61,186 nucleotides of DNA from Herbiconiux sp. (GCF_023264855.1 NZ_JAHFUW010000022.1:1-61186), one strand, 5' to 3'; positions 10,794-19,728 are shown, numbered from the stretch's first letter. Notes: generated from the letters alone by a model not told the origin. A program made the numbers and translations.

Positions 10794-12995
10794 CTACTTA
10801 CGCAGGTCGAGGCGGCGCAGGAGTTGGGCGTTGGCGGCCACGATGATCGTCGAGAGCGACATCAGCACGGCACCGACGGCCATGGGCAGGATGAAGCCGA
10901 CGGGGGCGAGCACTCCGGCGGCGAGCGGCACCGAGAGCAGGTTGTAGCCGGCGGCCCACCACAGGTTCTGGGTCATCTTGCGGTAGCTCGCCCGCGACAG
11001 TTCGATCACCGACACGACCGCGCGCGGGTCCGAGCTGGCGAGCACCACGCCCGCCGAGGCGATGGCCACGTCGGTACCGGCGCCGATCGCGATTCCGACG
11101 TCGGCCCGGGCCAGCGCCGGGGCGTCGTTCACGCCGTCGCCGACCATCGCCACCGTTCGGCCCTCGCCCTGCAGCTGGCCGACCTCGGCCGACTTGTCGC
11201 CCGGCTTCACGCCCGCGAAGAAGCGCTCGATTCCGAGCTCGGCCGCCACGGCCCGCGCCACCGGCTCGGCATCGCCTGTGATCATCACGACCTCGACGCC
11301 ACGCGAACGGAGGGCGTCGACCGCCGCCCTCGACTCGGGGCGCACCGCGTCCGCGAGCTCGATCCGCCCGATCACGGCGTCGTCGCGCAGCACGGTCAGC
11401 ACCGTGCGGCTTGCGGATGCCGCGGGGCTGACGCCGTTCACTCCAGCGAGTCTGCGGCCGAGCTCCGCCATAGTGGCGGTGCGTGCGCTGGGGCTCGCTG
11501 GAGTGAACGCCTCGGAGGCGATTCCGCGCTCGTCGAGCAGACGCGGGCCGCCGACGCGAACGGTCGCGCCGTCGACGACGGCCGAGACCCCCACCGCGGT
11601 CGACGCTTCGAAACCGCCGGCGGCCGGCACCGCGAGCCCGCGCGAGCGCGCCGCCTCGACCATGGCCCGGGCCAGCGGATGCTCGCTGTCGGCCTCGGCG
11701 GCCGCGGCCAGTGCGAGCACCTCGGCTTCGTCGTGACCGCCGGCCGCGAGCACGGCGGTGACCGCCGGTTCGCCCTTCGTGAGGGTTCCGGTCTTGTCGA
11801 AGAGCACGGTGTCGACCGTGCGCATGGTCTCCAGCGCGAGCCGGTCGGTGATCAGGATGCCGGCCTTCGCGGCGCGCTCGGTGGCGATCGACACCACCAG
11901 CGGGATGGCCAGGCCGAGCGCGTGCGGGCAGGCGATCACGAGCACGGTGATGGTGCGGACGACCGCGTCGTCGGGGCTGCCGACCAGCGTCCAGACGACC
12001 GCCGTGATCACGGCCGCTCCCAGCGCGAACCAGAACAGCCAGCCCGCTGCCACATCCGCGATCCGCTGAGCCCGCGAACTCGAGTTCTGCGCCTCCGCCA
12101 CCAGGCGACGGATGCCGGCCAGCGCCGTGTCGTCGCCTACCGCGGTGATGCGCACCCGCAGTGCCGTGTCGGTCGCCACCGTGCCCGCCACCACGCGCTC
12201 GCCCGGCCCGCGCCGCACGGGCACGGACTCGCCGGTGATCATCGATTCGTCGACGTCGGCCGTGCCCTCGACGATCGCACCGTCGGCGGGCACACGACTG
12301 CCCGGCCGCACGATCACCAGGTCGCCGACGCGCAGTTCGGCCGGGGCGACCTGCGTGATGGTGGGGCCGCCGGAGCCGCCGACCGCGCCCCCGGTGGGGG
12401 CGGGTTCGTCGATCCGCTCGGCCTCGTCGGGCAGCAGCGCGGCGAGCGAGTCGAGCGCGCTGGTGGTCTGCGCGAGCGAGCGCATCTCGATCCAGTGCCC
12501 GAGGAGCATGATCACGATCAGCAGCGCCAGCTCCCACCAGAAGTCGAGCTCGTGGTCGAGGATGCCGAGCGTCGCGCCCCACGACGCGAGAAAGGCGACG
12601 GTGATGGCCAACGAGATGAGAAGCATCATGCCGGGCCGGCGCGCCCGGAGCTCCGCCGCGCCACCGGACAGGAACGGGCGGCCGCCGAGAAGGAACATGA
12701 CGGTGCCGAGAACGGGCGGGATCCAGGTGGTCCAGCCCTCCATCGGCAGCGGGTAGCCGACGATCATCGCGAACATCGCGCTGAAGCCCACCACCGGCAG
12801 CCCCAGCACGAGCATCACCCAGAACAGCCGCCGGAACTGCCCGGCGTGATCGCCGTGCCCCCCGTGGCCGTGGCCGTCGTGCCCGGTAGCGGAGTGTCCC
12901 GCGTGGTCGGATCTGGCGGTGTGCGCTCCGTGATCGTGGTCGCAGTGCTCAGTGTGCTCGTGCGGTGCCTGTCCGCTGCGCAGTTCGCTGTCCAT
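10794..12995 (-). CDS. copB: CopB-type heavy-metal P1B ATPase with in-frame palindromic insert
   Basis: Copper/heavy-metal exporter of 733 aa. The N-terminus is His-rich ([27 protein letters not shown]). About eight membrane segments surround the TGES actuator motif (ITGESVPV), the transmembrane CPH motif ([12 protein letters not shown], typical of the CopB subgroup), the phosphorylation site DKTGTLTKG and the hinge [12 protein letters not shown]. The start is the ATG at 12995 ([11 protein letters not shown]). A longer open frame to 13331 would run through the operator and is rejected. Residues ~496-520, in the nucleotide-binding domain just before TVLTVLRDD, are encoded by a 73-bp palindromic repeat and look like an inserted loop. 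A CsoR-type operator lies 13 bases upstream of the start. Confidence 0.93.
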   Translation of the reverse strand: MDSELRSGQAPHEHTEHCDHDHGAHTARSDHAGHSATGHDGHGHGGHGDHAGQFRRLFWVMLVLGLPVVGFSAMFAMIVGYPLPMEGWTTWIPPVLGTVMFLLGGRPFLSGGAAELRARRPGMMLLISLAITVAFLASWGATLGILDHELDFWWELALLIVIMLLGHWIEMRSLAQTTSALDSLAALLPDEAERIDEPAPTGGAVGGSGGPTITQVAPAELRVGDLVIVRPGSRVPADGAIVEGTADVDESMITGESVPVRRGPGERVVAGTVATDTALRVRITAVGDDTALAGIRRLVAEAQNSSSRAQRIADVAAGWLFWFALGAAVITAVVWTLVGSPDDAVVRTITVLVIACPHALGLAIPLVVSIATERAAKAGILITDRLALETMRTVDTVLFDKTGTLTKGEPAVTAVLAAGGHDEAEVLALAAAAEADSEHPLARAMVEAARSRGLAVPAAGGFEASTAVGVSAVVDGATVRVGGPRLLDERGIASEAFTPASPSARTATMAELGRRLAGVNGVSPAASASRTVLTVLRDDAVIGRIELADAVRPESRAAVDALRSRGVEVVMITGDAEPVARAVAAELGIERFFAGVKPGDKSAEVGQLQGEGRTVAMVGDGVNDAPALARADVGIAIGAGTDVAIASAGVVLASSDPRAVVSVIELSRASYRKMTQNLWWAAGYNLLSVPLAAGVLAPVGFILPMAVGAVLMSLSTIIVAANAQLLRRLDLRK
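11436..11508. repeat. 73-bp palindromic repeat element, copy 2, inside copB
   Basis: It has the same perfect 15-bp terminal inverted repeats as the copy at 5042-5114 (11436-11450 and 11494-11508), the same total length, the shared 5' extension TCT and the shared core GCCATAGTGGC. The interior differs by many substitutions. The core stem is better here (CCGCCA-TAG-TGGCGG), so pairing is kept while sequence drifts. It is read through in frame by the ATPase gene as [16 protein letters not shown] followed by GRRLAGVN. The codon frame is open on the opposite strand too. Confidence 0.85.
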
Positions 12996-13007
12996 GGTTC
13001 CGAAGAT

Positions 13008-13024
13008 ATACCCCCTAGGGGTAT
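13008..13024. promoter_or_regulatory. CsoR-type copper-responsive operator
   Basis: ATACCCC-CTA-GGGGTAT is a perfect 7+3+7 inverted repeat matching the G-tract palindromes bound by CsoR repressors in actinobacteria and Firmicutes. It lies 13 bases upstream of the copB start and 42 bases upstream of the divergent membrane protein gene, so it could control both. No csoR or copZ gene is visible nearby. Confidence 0.8.
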
Positions 13025-13065
13025 TAAACAAGATGCTCTGCCATAGCGAACGGTGCGGTGCTACC

Positions 13066-13653
13066 GTGAGGCTCGTGTCAGGGTCTGAGCCGTCCGCACC
13101 TGCCGCGCGAGCATCCGTCGCCCGCGCCGACGCCTCGTCGCGCATCACCGGGGTGATCGTGGTGGGCATGAGCGTGGCCGTGTGGTGGCCGGCGTTCACG
13201 CTCGGCGCCTGGGGCGACTTCTTCTTCGACCAGATGCTCACCGTGTGGGCGGCCGCGACCGGCGCGCTGATCGTCGTGCTGATCCAGCCTCGGGGCGTAC
13301 CGCGGCTCGGGCGGGCCTTCGCACTGCTCATCCCGAGCCTGTGGCTGGCGCTGACCTTCCTGGACGATCAGGACGAGGGCGATCTGTTCACCGGCATCGT
13401 CACCCTGGTGGGTGTTCTCGTGGGCATCCTGGCGCTGCCGACCACGATCTGGGTGCTCGCCCGGATCATCTGGCCGGAGTTCGGCGACACCATCTCCTGG
13501 GGGCGTCGGCTCGTCGTGATCGGCGCGGTGCTGCTGATCGCCGTGGCCTCGTTCCTGCTGGGCGCCAACCAGTCGCACTTCCTCACCTGCGGCGACTTCA
13601 GCATCAGCGGCAACTCCGAGCCACCGGGCTGCACGCCCGGCGACCCGGGTTAG
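13066..13653 (+). CDS. Membrane protein of unknown function, divergent from copB
   Basis: Protein of 195 aa with four hydrophobic segments (ITGVIVVGMSVAVWWPAFTL; MLTVWAAATGALIVVLI; GIVTLVGVLVGILALP; RLVVIGAVLLIAVASFLLGA) and a short extracytoplasmic C-terminus with two cysteines (LTCGDFSISGN ... PPGCTPG). I do not recognise the family. GTG at 13066 is used; GTG at 13075 in the same frame is an equally possible start. It shares the upstream region, including the copper-type operator, with copB, but it has no metal-binding motif. Its stop overlaps the stop of the convergent aldolase gene. Confidence 0.7.
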   Translation: MRLVSGSEPSAPAARASVARADASSRITGVIVVGMSVAVWWPAFTLGAWGDFFFDQMLTVWAAATGALIVVLIQPRGVPRLGRAFALLIPSLWLALTFLDDQDEGDLFTGIVTLVGVLVGILALPTTIWVLARIIWPEFGDTISWGRRLVVIGAVLLIAVASFLLGANQSHFLTCGDFSISGNSEPPGCTPGDPG

Positions 13654-14726
13654 ACGGCCGGTACGGCCTCGAGCTCGCGGCGCACGGCGGCGGCGAAGGC
13701 GTCGACGTCATCCGGAGTCATGTCGAAGGCGCACATCCAGCGCACCTCGCCCGTGGCCGGGTTCCAGTCGTAGAAGCGGAACGACTCGCGCAGGCGGTCG
13801 GCGACGCCCGCCGGGAGGGTGACGAAGACGGCGTTCGCCCGGGTGTCCTGCGTGAACGTGAGGCCGGGCAGGCCGGTGACCGCTGAGCGCAGCCGTGCCG
13901 CCATCGCGTTGGCGTGGGTGGCCGAGCGCAGCCAGAGATCGGATCCGTAGAGCGCGATCAGCTGCGCCGACACGAAGCGCATCTTCGAGGCCAGCTGCAT
14001 GTCGAGCTTGCGCAGGAACGGGATGCCGTCGACCGCCGCCGGGTTCAGCACCACCACGGCCTCGCCGTAGAGCAGGCCGTTCTTGGTGCCGCCGAGCGAG
14101 AGCACGTCGACGCCGGCATCCGTCGTGAACGCCCGCAGCGGAACGCCGAGCGAGGCCGCCGCGTTCGAGATGCGGGAGCCGTCGAGGTGCACGCGCATGC
14201 CGAGCGAGTGCGCGTGGTCGGCGATGGCCGCGACCTCGTCGACCGTGTAGGCGGTGCCGAGCTCGGTGGTCTGCGTGATCGAGACGACCAGAGGCTGGGC
14301 CCGGTGCTCGTCGCCCCAGCCCCAGGCCTCCACGTCGATCAGCTCGGGGGTGAGCTTGCCGTCGGGCGTGGGCACGGTGAGCAGCTTGAGGCCGGCGACC
14401 CGCTCGGGGGCGGCGTTCTCGTCGGTGTGGATGTGCGCCGTGGTGGAGCAGACGACGGCGCCCCAGCGCGGCAGCATCGACTGCAGGCCCACCACGTTCG
14501 CCCCCGTGCCGTTGAACACCGGGAACGCCTCGGCCGCGTCTCCGAAGTGACCCTTGAGCACCTCTTGGAGGCGTGCCGTGTAGACGTCTTCGCCGTAGGC
14601 GATCTGGTGGCCGCCGTTGGCCGCCGCGATCGCCGCGAGCACCTCGGGATGCGCGCCCGCGTAGTTGTCGGAGGCGAACCCCCGGTAGCCGGTGTCGTGC
14701 AGGGTGGTCACGCTGTTCTCGCTCAC
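13650..14726 (-). CDS. Low-specificity L-threonine aldolase family, PLP enzyme
   Basis: Fold-type I PLP enzyme of about 358 aa that cleaves L-threonine or L-allo-threonine to glycine and acetaldehyde. Near the N-terminus is RGFASDNYAGAHPEVL. The PLP pocket is formed around FNGTGANVV and HTDENAAPERV, HLDGSRISNAAASLGVP contains the Asp and Arg residues of the family, and SLGGTKNGLLYGEAVVV carries the Schiff-base lysine. The start is uncertain: GTG 14726 has a GGGAGG directly abutting it, and GTG 14711 (VTTLHDTGYRG) is an alternative. It could feed acetaldehyde metabolism, but it is not linked to the meta-pathway genes. Confidence 0.88.
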   Translation of the reverse strand: MSENSVTTLHDTGYRGFASDNYAGAHPEVLAAIAAANGGHQIAYGEDVYTARLQEVLKGHFGDAAEAFPVFNGTGANVVGLQSMLPRWGAVVCSTTAHIHTDENAAPERVAGLKLLTVPTPDGKLTPELIDVEAWGWGDEHRAQPLVVSITQTTELGTAYTVDEVAAIADHAHSLGMRVHLDGSRISNAAASLGVPLRAFTTDAGVDVLSLGGTKNGLLYGEAVVVLNPAAVDGIPFLRKLDMQLASKMRFVSAQLIALYGSDLWLRSATHANAMAARLRSAVTGLPGLTFTQDTRANAVFVTLPAGVADRLRESFRFYDWNPATGEVRWMCAFDMTPDDVDAFAAAVRRELEAVPAV

Positions 14727-14747
14727 CCTCCCAGTCTGCCAAACGGG

Positions 14748-14788
14748 TGAGGAGGGATCCGCGCTCGCATCGCGCGAATCCCTCCTCA
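14748..14788 (-). terminator. Hairpin terminator downstream of the natAB-like operon
   Basis: A perfect 11-bp inverted repeat (TGAGGAGGGAT at 14748-14758 and ATCCCTCCTCA at 14778-14788) with a further 5-bp inner stem and a 7-base loop lies 29 bases past the permease stop on the minus strand. The strand then continues with a short T-run (CCCGTTTGG). Confidence 0.7.
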
Positions 14789-14817
14789 GCACGCTCGAGT
14801 CGTGCGTGCCGTGCCGC

Positions 14818-15903
14818 TCAGCCGCGCAGGGCCTCGCTGAGCTTCACGCGGGTGCCGGTGCGCAGCAGGGAGTTCGCGTAGATGCGGGAGCCGATCGCGA
14901 TCACCAGCAGCGTCGTGGCGAGCAGGATGACCAGCGACAGCAGCGGTTCCCACCACTGCGCGTCGCCCAGGAACAATCGCAGCGGCATCCCGATCGGCGC
15001 CGAGAACGGCACGTACGACATCACGGCCATCACGCTCTCGTTCGAGTTGAAGAAGATCACCAGGAAGTACGGGATCATCACGAGCATCGTCACCGGCGAG
15101 GTCACCGAGCCCACGTCCTCCTGCCGCGACACCAGTGCCGCCGTGGCCGCGTAGAGGGCGGCGATCAGCACGAAGCCGAACACGAAGAACACCACGAACC
15201 AGGCGATGGCCGCCCCGAGGGCCCCGAGCAACGCCGATTGCCCGGTGATCGTGAGCCCGAGCGACGAGATCACCGCGATCAGCGCGATCTGCCCGAACGC
15301 CAGGATGCTGTTGCCGAGCACCTTGCCGGCCATCAGCTGGCGGGCGGTGATGGTCGACAGCAGGATCTCCACCACGCGGGTCTGCTTCTCCTCCACCACG
15401 CTCTGCGCGATCGTGCTGCCGAAGGTGACCGCCGACATGAAGAACACCACGCCGAACGCGATGCCGATCAGGTAGGTGAGGAAGCCGTCGTTGTCGCTCG
15501 GTTCGAGCAGCTGAACGGTGGGCGCGACGCTCAACAGCTGCACGACCGCGGTGGGTGCGGCATCCAGGGCCACGATCTCGTAGCCGAGGGGGTCGGATGC
15601 GGGAACCACGGCCGCGTCGACCGTTCCGTCGCGCACGAGCTGCTCGGCATCCTGAACCGAGGTCGCCGTGGTGAGCTCGAGCGCACCCGATGAGCCGAGC
15701 GCCGAGACGGCCGACGAGGTCTCCGACACCACGGCCACCTTGGGCGCCGTGGCCGACGCGCTGAGGATGCCGCCGGCGATGATCGAGGCGAGGATGGCCA
15801 GCATCAGGATGCCGGTGGAGATCAGGAAGGCCTTGCTGCGCAGGCGCATGCTGATCTCGCGTCCGGCGACGAGCCGGACGGCCTGGGGTGCGGCGATGCT
15901 CAT
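14818..15903 (-). CDS. ABC exporter permease, NatB-like
   Basis: Membrane subunit of 361 aa. One N-terminal transmembrane helix (~25-47) is followed by an extracytoplasmic domain (~50-165), then five or six C-terminal helices. This is the layout of ABC2_membrane_3/NatB permeases that export sodium or small peptides. The cytoplasmic segment VVEEKQTRVVEILLSTITARQLMAGKVLG is the coupling region of the family (EEK..R..E.L). It overlaps the ATPase gene by 4 bases (stop/start), so the two make one exporter. The substrate is unknown. Confidence 0.88.
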   Translation of the reverse strand: MSIAAPQAVRLVAGREISMRLRSKAFLISTGILMLAILASIIAGGILSASATAPKVAVVSETSSAVSALGSSGALELTTATSVQDAEQLVRDGTVDAAVVPASDPLGYEIVALDAAPTAVVQLLSVAPTVQLLEPSDNDGFLTYLIGIAFGVVFFMSAVTFGSTIAQSVVEEKQTRVVEILLSTITARQLMAGKVLGNSILAFGQIALIAVISSLGLTITGQSALLGALGAAIAWFVVFFVFGFVLIAALYAATAALVSRQEDVGSVTSPVTMLVMIPYFLVIFFNSNESVMAVMSYVPFSAPIGMPLRLFLGDAQWWEPLLSLVILLATTLLVIAIGSRIYANSLLRTGTRVKLSEALRG

Positions 15904-16796
15904 TTCACGACCTCCTTGAAGATCTGGGCGAGGGTGGGGCGTACCGGGGCGAAGCGGGTGACCGCTCCGGCGGCGAGGGCGCGCTGCAGCACCGCCTGGG
16001 CGGCCTGCTCGCCCACGCTGCCGTGCTCGACCTCGAACAATGCGTATCGGCCGTCGAGCTCGATCACGCTCACGCCGGGCTGCTCGCGCACCCAGCCGGC
16101 GTCGCCGGAGAGCTCGATCTCGTAACGCGGTTCGGAGTGGCTCTCGCGCAACTGCTCGCGCGATCCGCCGGCCCGGATGCGGCCGTCGGCGATCACCACG
16201 AGGTCGTCGCAGAGCCGCTCCACGATGTCGAGCTGGTGCGAGGAGAAGAGCACGGGCGCGCCCTTGGCGGCGTGCTCGGAGAGGACGGCCTGCACGACCT
16301 CGACGGCCATCGGGTCCAGGCCCGAGAACGGCTCGTCGAGCACGAGCACGTCGGGGTCGTGCACCAGCGCGGCGGCGATCTGCGCGCGCTGCTGGTTGCC
16401 GAGCGAGAGGCTCTCGACGGTGGCCGAGGCGCGCTCCTCGAGGCCGAGCCGCTCGAGCAGGGTGGTGGTGCTCGCGGTGGCGGCGGCCTGGCTCATGCCG
16501 TGCAGGCGGCCGAGGTAGACGATCTGCTCGGCGACCTTCATCTTGGGGTAGAGGCCGCGCTCCTCTGGCATGTAGCCGAACAGCGCGCGGTCGGCGGGGG
16601 TGAGCCGCCGGCCGTCGAGCTCGACGTGCCCCGAGTCGCTCGAGAGCACCCCGAGGATGATGCGCATCGTGGTTGTCTTGCCGGCGCCGTTGCCGCCGAC
16701 GAAGCCGGTCATCCGGCCGTCGCCGACCGTGAAGCTGACGCCGTCGAGCACCTTCCGGGTGCCGAACGAGCGGGAGATGTCGTGCACGTCGAGCAT
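15900..16796 (-). CDS. ABC exporter ATP-binding protein, NatA-like
   Basis: ATPase of 298 aa that partners the overlapping downstream permease. Walker A is GGNGAGKTT, the Q-loop region is FGYMPEERGLYPKMKV (the PEERGLY form is typical of NatA-type ATPases), the signature is ESLSLGNQQR, Walker B is VLVLDEPFSGLDP and the switch His is in SSHQLD. A ~75-residue C-terminal domain follows. The start is the ATG at 16796, with a purine-rich GGAGGGAAAGGGA upstream. The frame stays open far upstream, but that part is the reverse of other DNA and is not included. Confidence 0.9.
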   Translation of the reverse strand: MLDVHDISRSFGTRKVLDGVSFTVGDGRMTGFVGGNGAGKTTTMRIILGVLSSDSGHVELDGRRLTPADRALFGYMPEERGLYPKMKVAEQIVYLGRLHGMSQAAATASTTTLLERLGLEERASATVESLSLGNQQRAQIAAALVHDPDVLVLDEPFSGLDPMAVEVVQAVLSEHAAKGAPVLFSSHQLDIVERLCDDLVVIADGRIRAGGSREQLRESHSEPRYEIELSGDAGWVREQPGVSVIELDGRYALFEVEHGSVGEQAAQAVLQRALAAGAVTRFAPVRPTLAQIFKEVVK

Positions 16797-16924
16797 GATG
16801 TCCCTTTCCCTCCGAGGCCGACCTGGCGGGCCCGAGTCCACGCTAGGCCGGGGCGGCCGGCGAGGGCATCCGCCGCGAGGATGGTCGCGCACACCCGCGC
16901 TCCGCCGCGCGGTGGAGGGCGGGA

Positions 16925-17518
16925 CTAGGGGAACAGGGGAGCGAGCACCTCGTCGGCCAGCCGGATGGCGGCATCCGTCACCTCGTGCACGCCGCCCGGC
17001 TCGACCAGCAGGCGCGCGCTCGCTCCGGCCGAACCGGCCACGGCGATCGATTCGAGTGTGCGGGACAGCGGCACCCAGGGGTCGTCGGTGTGCGTGGCGA
17101 ACGCGAACGGCATGCCCTCCAGACCGGCGGGCCGCGGAATCGAGGTGCCGATCGGGCCGATGAAGCCGCCGGTGAACGCGATCACGGCGGCGTACCGCCG
17201 GGGCCGGGTGAGTGCGGAGTGGGTGAGCAGGCAGGCGCCCTGCGAGAAGCCGAGCAGCACGATGCGCTCGAGCGGGACGCCGGCGGCCAGCGCCTCCTCC
17301 ACACAGGCGTCGACCCGGTCGAGCGCCGCGTCGAGGAACGGCTGGTTCTCCTCCATCGGGGCGAGGAACGGTTTCGGGTACCAGGAACGGCCTTCCGCCG
17401 CGGGGGCGATCACGGTCAGCGACGAGCCGATCGCGAGGCGGTCGACGACACCGCGGATGAACTCCGGGTCCTGGGTGCGGCCGTGCACCGCCACGACGGC
17501 TCCGCGGGGCGCGCTCAC
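16925..17518 (-). CDS. Carboxylesterase/phospholipase-type alpha/beta hydrolase
   Basis: Serine hydrolase of 197 aa of the YpfH/carboxylesterase 2 type. The oxyanion strand is VVAVHGRTQDPEF, the nucleophile elbow is LLGFSQGACL, the acid is in THTDDPWVPLSRT and the base in VEPGGVHEVTDAAI. It starts with GTG at 17518, overlapping the stop of the hydroxyquinol dioxygenase gene by 4 bases, so it is co-translated with the ring-cleavage genes. A role in hydrolysing an aromatic ester or a pathway lactone is inferred from this position only. Confidence 0.87.
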   Translation of the reverse strand: MSAPRGAVVAVHGRTQDPEFIRGVVDRLAIGSSLTVIAPAAEGRSWYPKPFLAPMEENQPFLDAALDRVDACVEEALAAGVPLERIVLLGFSQGACLLTHSALTRPRRYAAVIAFTGGFIGPIGTSIPRPAGLEGMPFAFATHTDDPWVPLSRTLESIAVAGSAGASARLLVEPGGVHEVTDAAIRLADEVLAPLFP

Positions 17519-18549
17519 GAGGCGGCCCCGTCCGTGCCGACGCGCGACGGGGCACCGGATGCGGCGTCCGGAGCGTTCGCCGACGTGCCGGCCGGCGCCG
17601 CCGAGCCGACCGGGGCCAGCACGATGTCGAACACGCCTTCGCTCCAGCCGCTCGCGGTGGCCCGCGGGTGCGGGGCCGCTTCGCCCGCCGGATGCTCGGT
17701 GAACGGCACGATCAGGCTCTCCCGCACGCCGAACACCGCGTCGTCGCCGAGCCACTCGTCGCCCGCCACGAACAGGTGCGTGACCAGCGTCTCGTAACCG
17801 GGCGCCGACACCAGGAAATGCACATGCGCCGGCCGCATCGGGCCCCGCCCGGCGGCCTTCAGGAGATCGCCCACCGGCCCGTCGTCGGGGATGGGATAGG
17901 CGGCGGGCTGCGCCGTCCAGAAGTCGTAGGCGCCGTCGTCGTCGGTGACCAGGTGCGCCCGGCCCGACATCGGGCCGCCGGCGTACTGCACGTCGTAGAA
18001 GCCGTCGTCGTCGGCCGCCCAGACCTCCACCCGCGCGCCCGCGACCGGTTCGCCGCCCGTGCCGGTGACCCGCCCGTGCAGGTGGCAGGCGCGGCCCTTC
18101 ACGTCTTCGCCGATGTCGTCGCCGTTGTGGATGAGGGGCGCGTCCTGCACGAAGAACGGCCCGAACACGGTCGATTCGGTGGCCGTGGAGACGGCGGGGG
18201 AGTTCACCGTGACGGTCATCATCGAGGCGCCCAGCACGTCGGAGAGCAGGATGAACTCCTGCCGGGTGTCGTCGGTGATGTGCCCGGCGCGGGTCAGGAA
18301 GGCGATCGCGGTGTCCCACTCCGCCTGGGTGAGCCGCACCTCCTGGATGAAGGCGTGCAGGTGGCGCACCAGGCTCTGCATGACCTGGCCCGAGCGGGCG
18401 TCGGCCGATCCGTCGAAGCTGGCCACCACCTCGGCGGTGAGGGCGTCTTCGCGGGCCGCCTGCTCGTGGGCGTCGCGGGCGTCGCGCGCGTCGCTCTCGT
18501 CGTCGGTGCGGCCGGACCCGCCGGCGTCGCGCGTGTCGTCGGTCGCCAC
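17515..18549 (-). CDS. Hydroxyquinol 1,2-dioxygenase (intradiol, Fe(III))
   Basis: Intradiol ring-cleavage dioxygenase of 344 aa, probably opening hydroxyquinol (benzene-1,2,4-triol) to maleylacetate. An N-terminal helical dimerisation domain (~55-125, LVRHLHAFIQEVRLTQAEWD) precedes the catalytic beta domain. The iron ligands are all visible: Tyr185 (GFYDVQ), Tyr218 (AAYPIPDDGPVG), His242 and His244 (RPAHVHFL). GTG start, 3 bases after the maleylacetate reductase stop. The pairing with maleylacetate reductase favours hydroxyquinol over catechol as substrate. Asp/Arg-rich N-terminal and Ala/Gly-rich C-terminal extensions of ~50 residues are unusual additions. Confidence 0.9.
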   Translation of the reverse strand: MATDDTRDAGGSGRTDDESDARDARDAHEQAAREDALTAEVVASFDGSADARSGQVMQSLVRHLHAFIQEVRLTQAEWDTAIAFLTRAGHITDDTRQEFILLSDVLGASMMTVTVNSPAVSTATESTVFGPFFVQDAPLIHNGDDIGEDVKGRACHLHGRVTGTGGEPVAGARVEVWAADDDGFYDVQYAGGPMSGRAHLVTDDDGAYDFWTAQPAAYPIPDDGPVGDLLKAAGRGPMRPAHVHFLVSAPGYETLVTHLFVAGDEWLGDDAVFGVRESLIVPFTEHPAGEAAPHPRATASGWSEGVFDIVLAPVGSAAPAGTSANAPDAASGAPSRVGTDGAAS

Positions 18550-18552
18550 GGC

Positions 18553-19626
18553 TCAGGCCTCCGGCCCGTAGGCGGCGGTGAGGATGGCGGCCACGTCGTC
18601 GGGCGACACCGGCCGGGGGTTCGGGATCGGCAGCCGCGCCGCCACGATTCCGATGCCCTCCTGCAGCTGTGCGCGGGTGAGCCCGAGTTCGGCCAGCGTG
18701 CTCGGCGCATCGATGTCGGCGTAGAGCCGGCGCAGGCCGGTCACGGCGTCGTCGGCGTCGAGTGCCTGCGCCATCGCCTGTGCGTCGGAGGCGCCGAGCG
18801 CCGGGGCGTTGAAGGCCAGCACGTGCGGCAGCACCACGGCGTGGGTCTGCGCGTGGGGCAGGTCGAAGGCGCCGCCGAGCGCGTGGCAGATCTTGTGATG
18901 GAGTCCGGATCCGGCGACCGCGAACGAACTGCCGGCGAGGTAGGCGCCGTACAGCAGCGAGTCCTCGCCGTCGGCGGCCTCCGTGCCCTCGGCCCCGCTC
19001 GCGCGAGCGCGCATGCCGGCCGCCAGCGCGCGTATTCCCGCGGCGGCATGCAACGACGTGACCGGGTTCGCGCCGGGCCCCCAGAACGCCTCGACACAGT
19101 GCGCCATCGCATTCAGGCCCGAGGCGACCGCCATCCCGGCGGGAAGCGTCTGGGTGAGAGCGGGGTCGTAGACCACGGATGCCGGCAGCACGCGCAGATC
19201 GGTGCCGGTCTCCTTGCGGGCATCCGTCGTCAGACCCCAGACCGGGGTCATCTCCGATCCGGCGTAGGTGGTGGGCACGGCCACGATCGGAAGGCCCGAC
19301 GTGAGTGCGACGATCTTGGCGGTGCCGGTGGTGGAGCCGCCGCCGATCGAGAGCAGGCCGTCGGCGCCGGCCGATGCCGCTGCCGCACGGGCGCTCTCCG
19401 CCACGGCGTTCGGCACATGCATCCGCACGCCGTCGAACACCGTCACGATGCGGTCGCGCACACCGGCGGTGAGCCGCTCGGCCAGGGCTGCCTCGCCCTC
19501 ACCGGCCACGAGCATCACGCGCTCGAGCCCCAAGCGCTCGAGCTCGGAGGCGATCAGATCGGCGGCTCGGTCACGGCCGAAGGCCACGCGGCCGGGGAGT
19601 GCGGTATAGGAGAAGTCCAGCGTCAT
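18553..19626 (-). CDS. Maleylacetate reductase
   Basis: Iron-containing alcohol dehydrogenase family enzyme of 357 aa that reduces maleylacetate to 3-oxoadipate with NAD(P)H. The dinucleotide loop is SIGGGSTTGTAK and the family strand is VAVPTTYAGSEMTPVWGLT. The metal-site region is LHHKICHALGGAFDLPHAQTHAVVLPHVLAFN in two consecutive blocks. The start is the ATG at 19626. It is the first gene of the operon reductase - hydroxyquinol dioxygenase - esterase, transcribed away from the hydroquinone dioxygenase gene across a 141-base shared control region. Confidence 0.93.
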   Translation of the reverse strand: MTLDFSYTALPGRVAFGRDRAADLIASELERLGLERVMLVAGEGEAALAERLTAGVRDRIVTVFDGVRMHVPNAVAESARAAAASAGADGLLSIGGGSTTGTAKIVALTSGLPIVAVPTTYAGSEMTPVWGLTTDARKETGTDLRVLPASVVYDPALTQTLPAGMAVASGLNAMAHCVEAFWGPGANPVTSLHAAAGIRALAAGMRARASGAEGTEAADGEDSLLYGAYLAGSSFAVAGSGLHHKICHALGGAFDLPHAQTHAVVLPHVLAFNAPALGASDAQAMAQALDADDAVTGLRRLYADIDAPSTLAELGLTRAQLQEGIGIVAARLPIPNPRPVSPDDVAAILTAAYGPEA

Positions 19627-19717
19627 TGCGGAACGCCCTTTCCAGGGTCGAGGTGTCACCGTCTATTTTCATACTTGCGCATCGAAATTGGCGGTCTACT
19701 ATGAGTAGTCAGTCCTA

Positions 19718-19728
19718 TCGTATGACAA
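19718..19728. promoter_or_regulatory. FadR/GntR-type operator candidate between ring-cleavage genes
   Basis: TCGTATGACAA fits the GntR (FadR subfamily) half-palindrome rule TNGTNNNACNA exactly. A related reverse-oriented motif (AAGTATGAAAA on the minus strand) lies ~45 bases away at about 19664-19676, so a pair of sites may flank the divergent promoters. A CTACT-ATG-AGTAG palindrome lies between them. The regulator is not adjacent. Confidence 0.45.

Noticed and set aside
13030-13045. CTCTGCCATAG near the copper operator, similar to the core of the palindromic repeat
   Set aside because: No 15-bp arms flank it and the TGGC half is absent.
12996-13331. N-terminal extension of the copper ATPase from an upstream in-frame ATG
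   Set aside because: It would run through the CsoR-type operator and antisense to the divergent membrane protein; the ATG at 12995 begins the His-rich region and is preferred.
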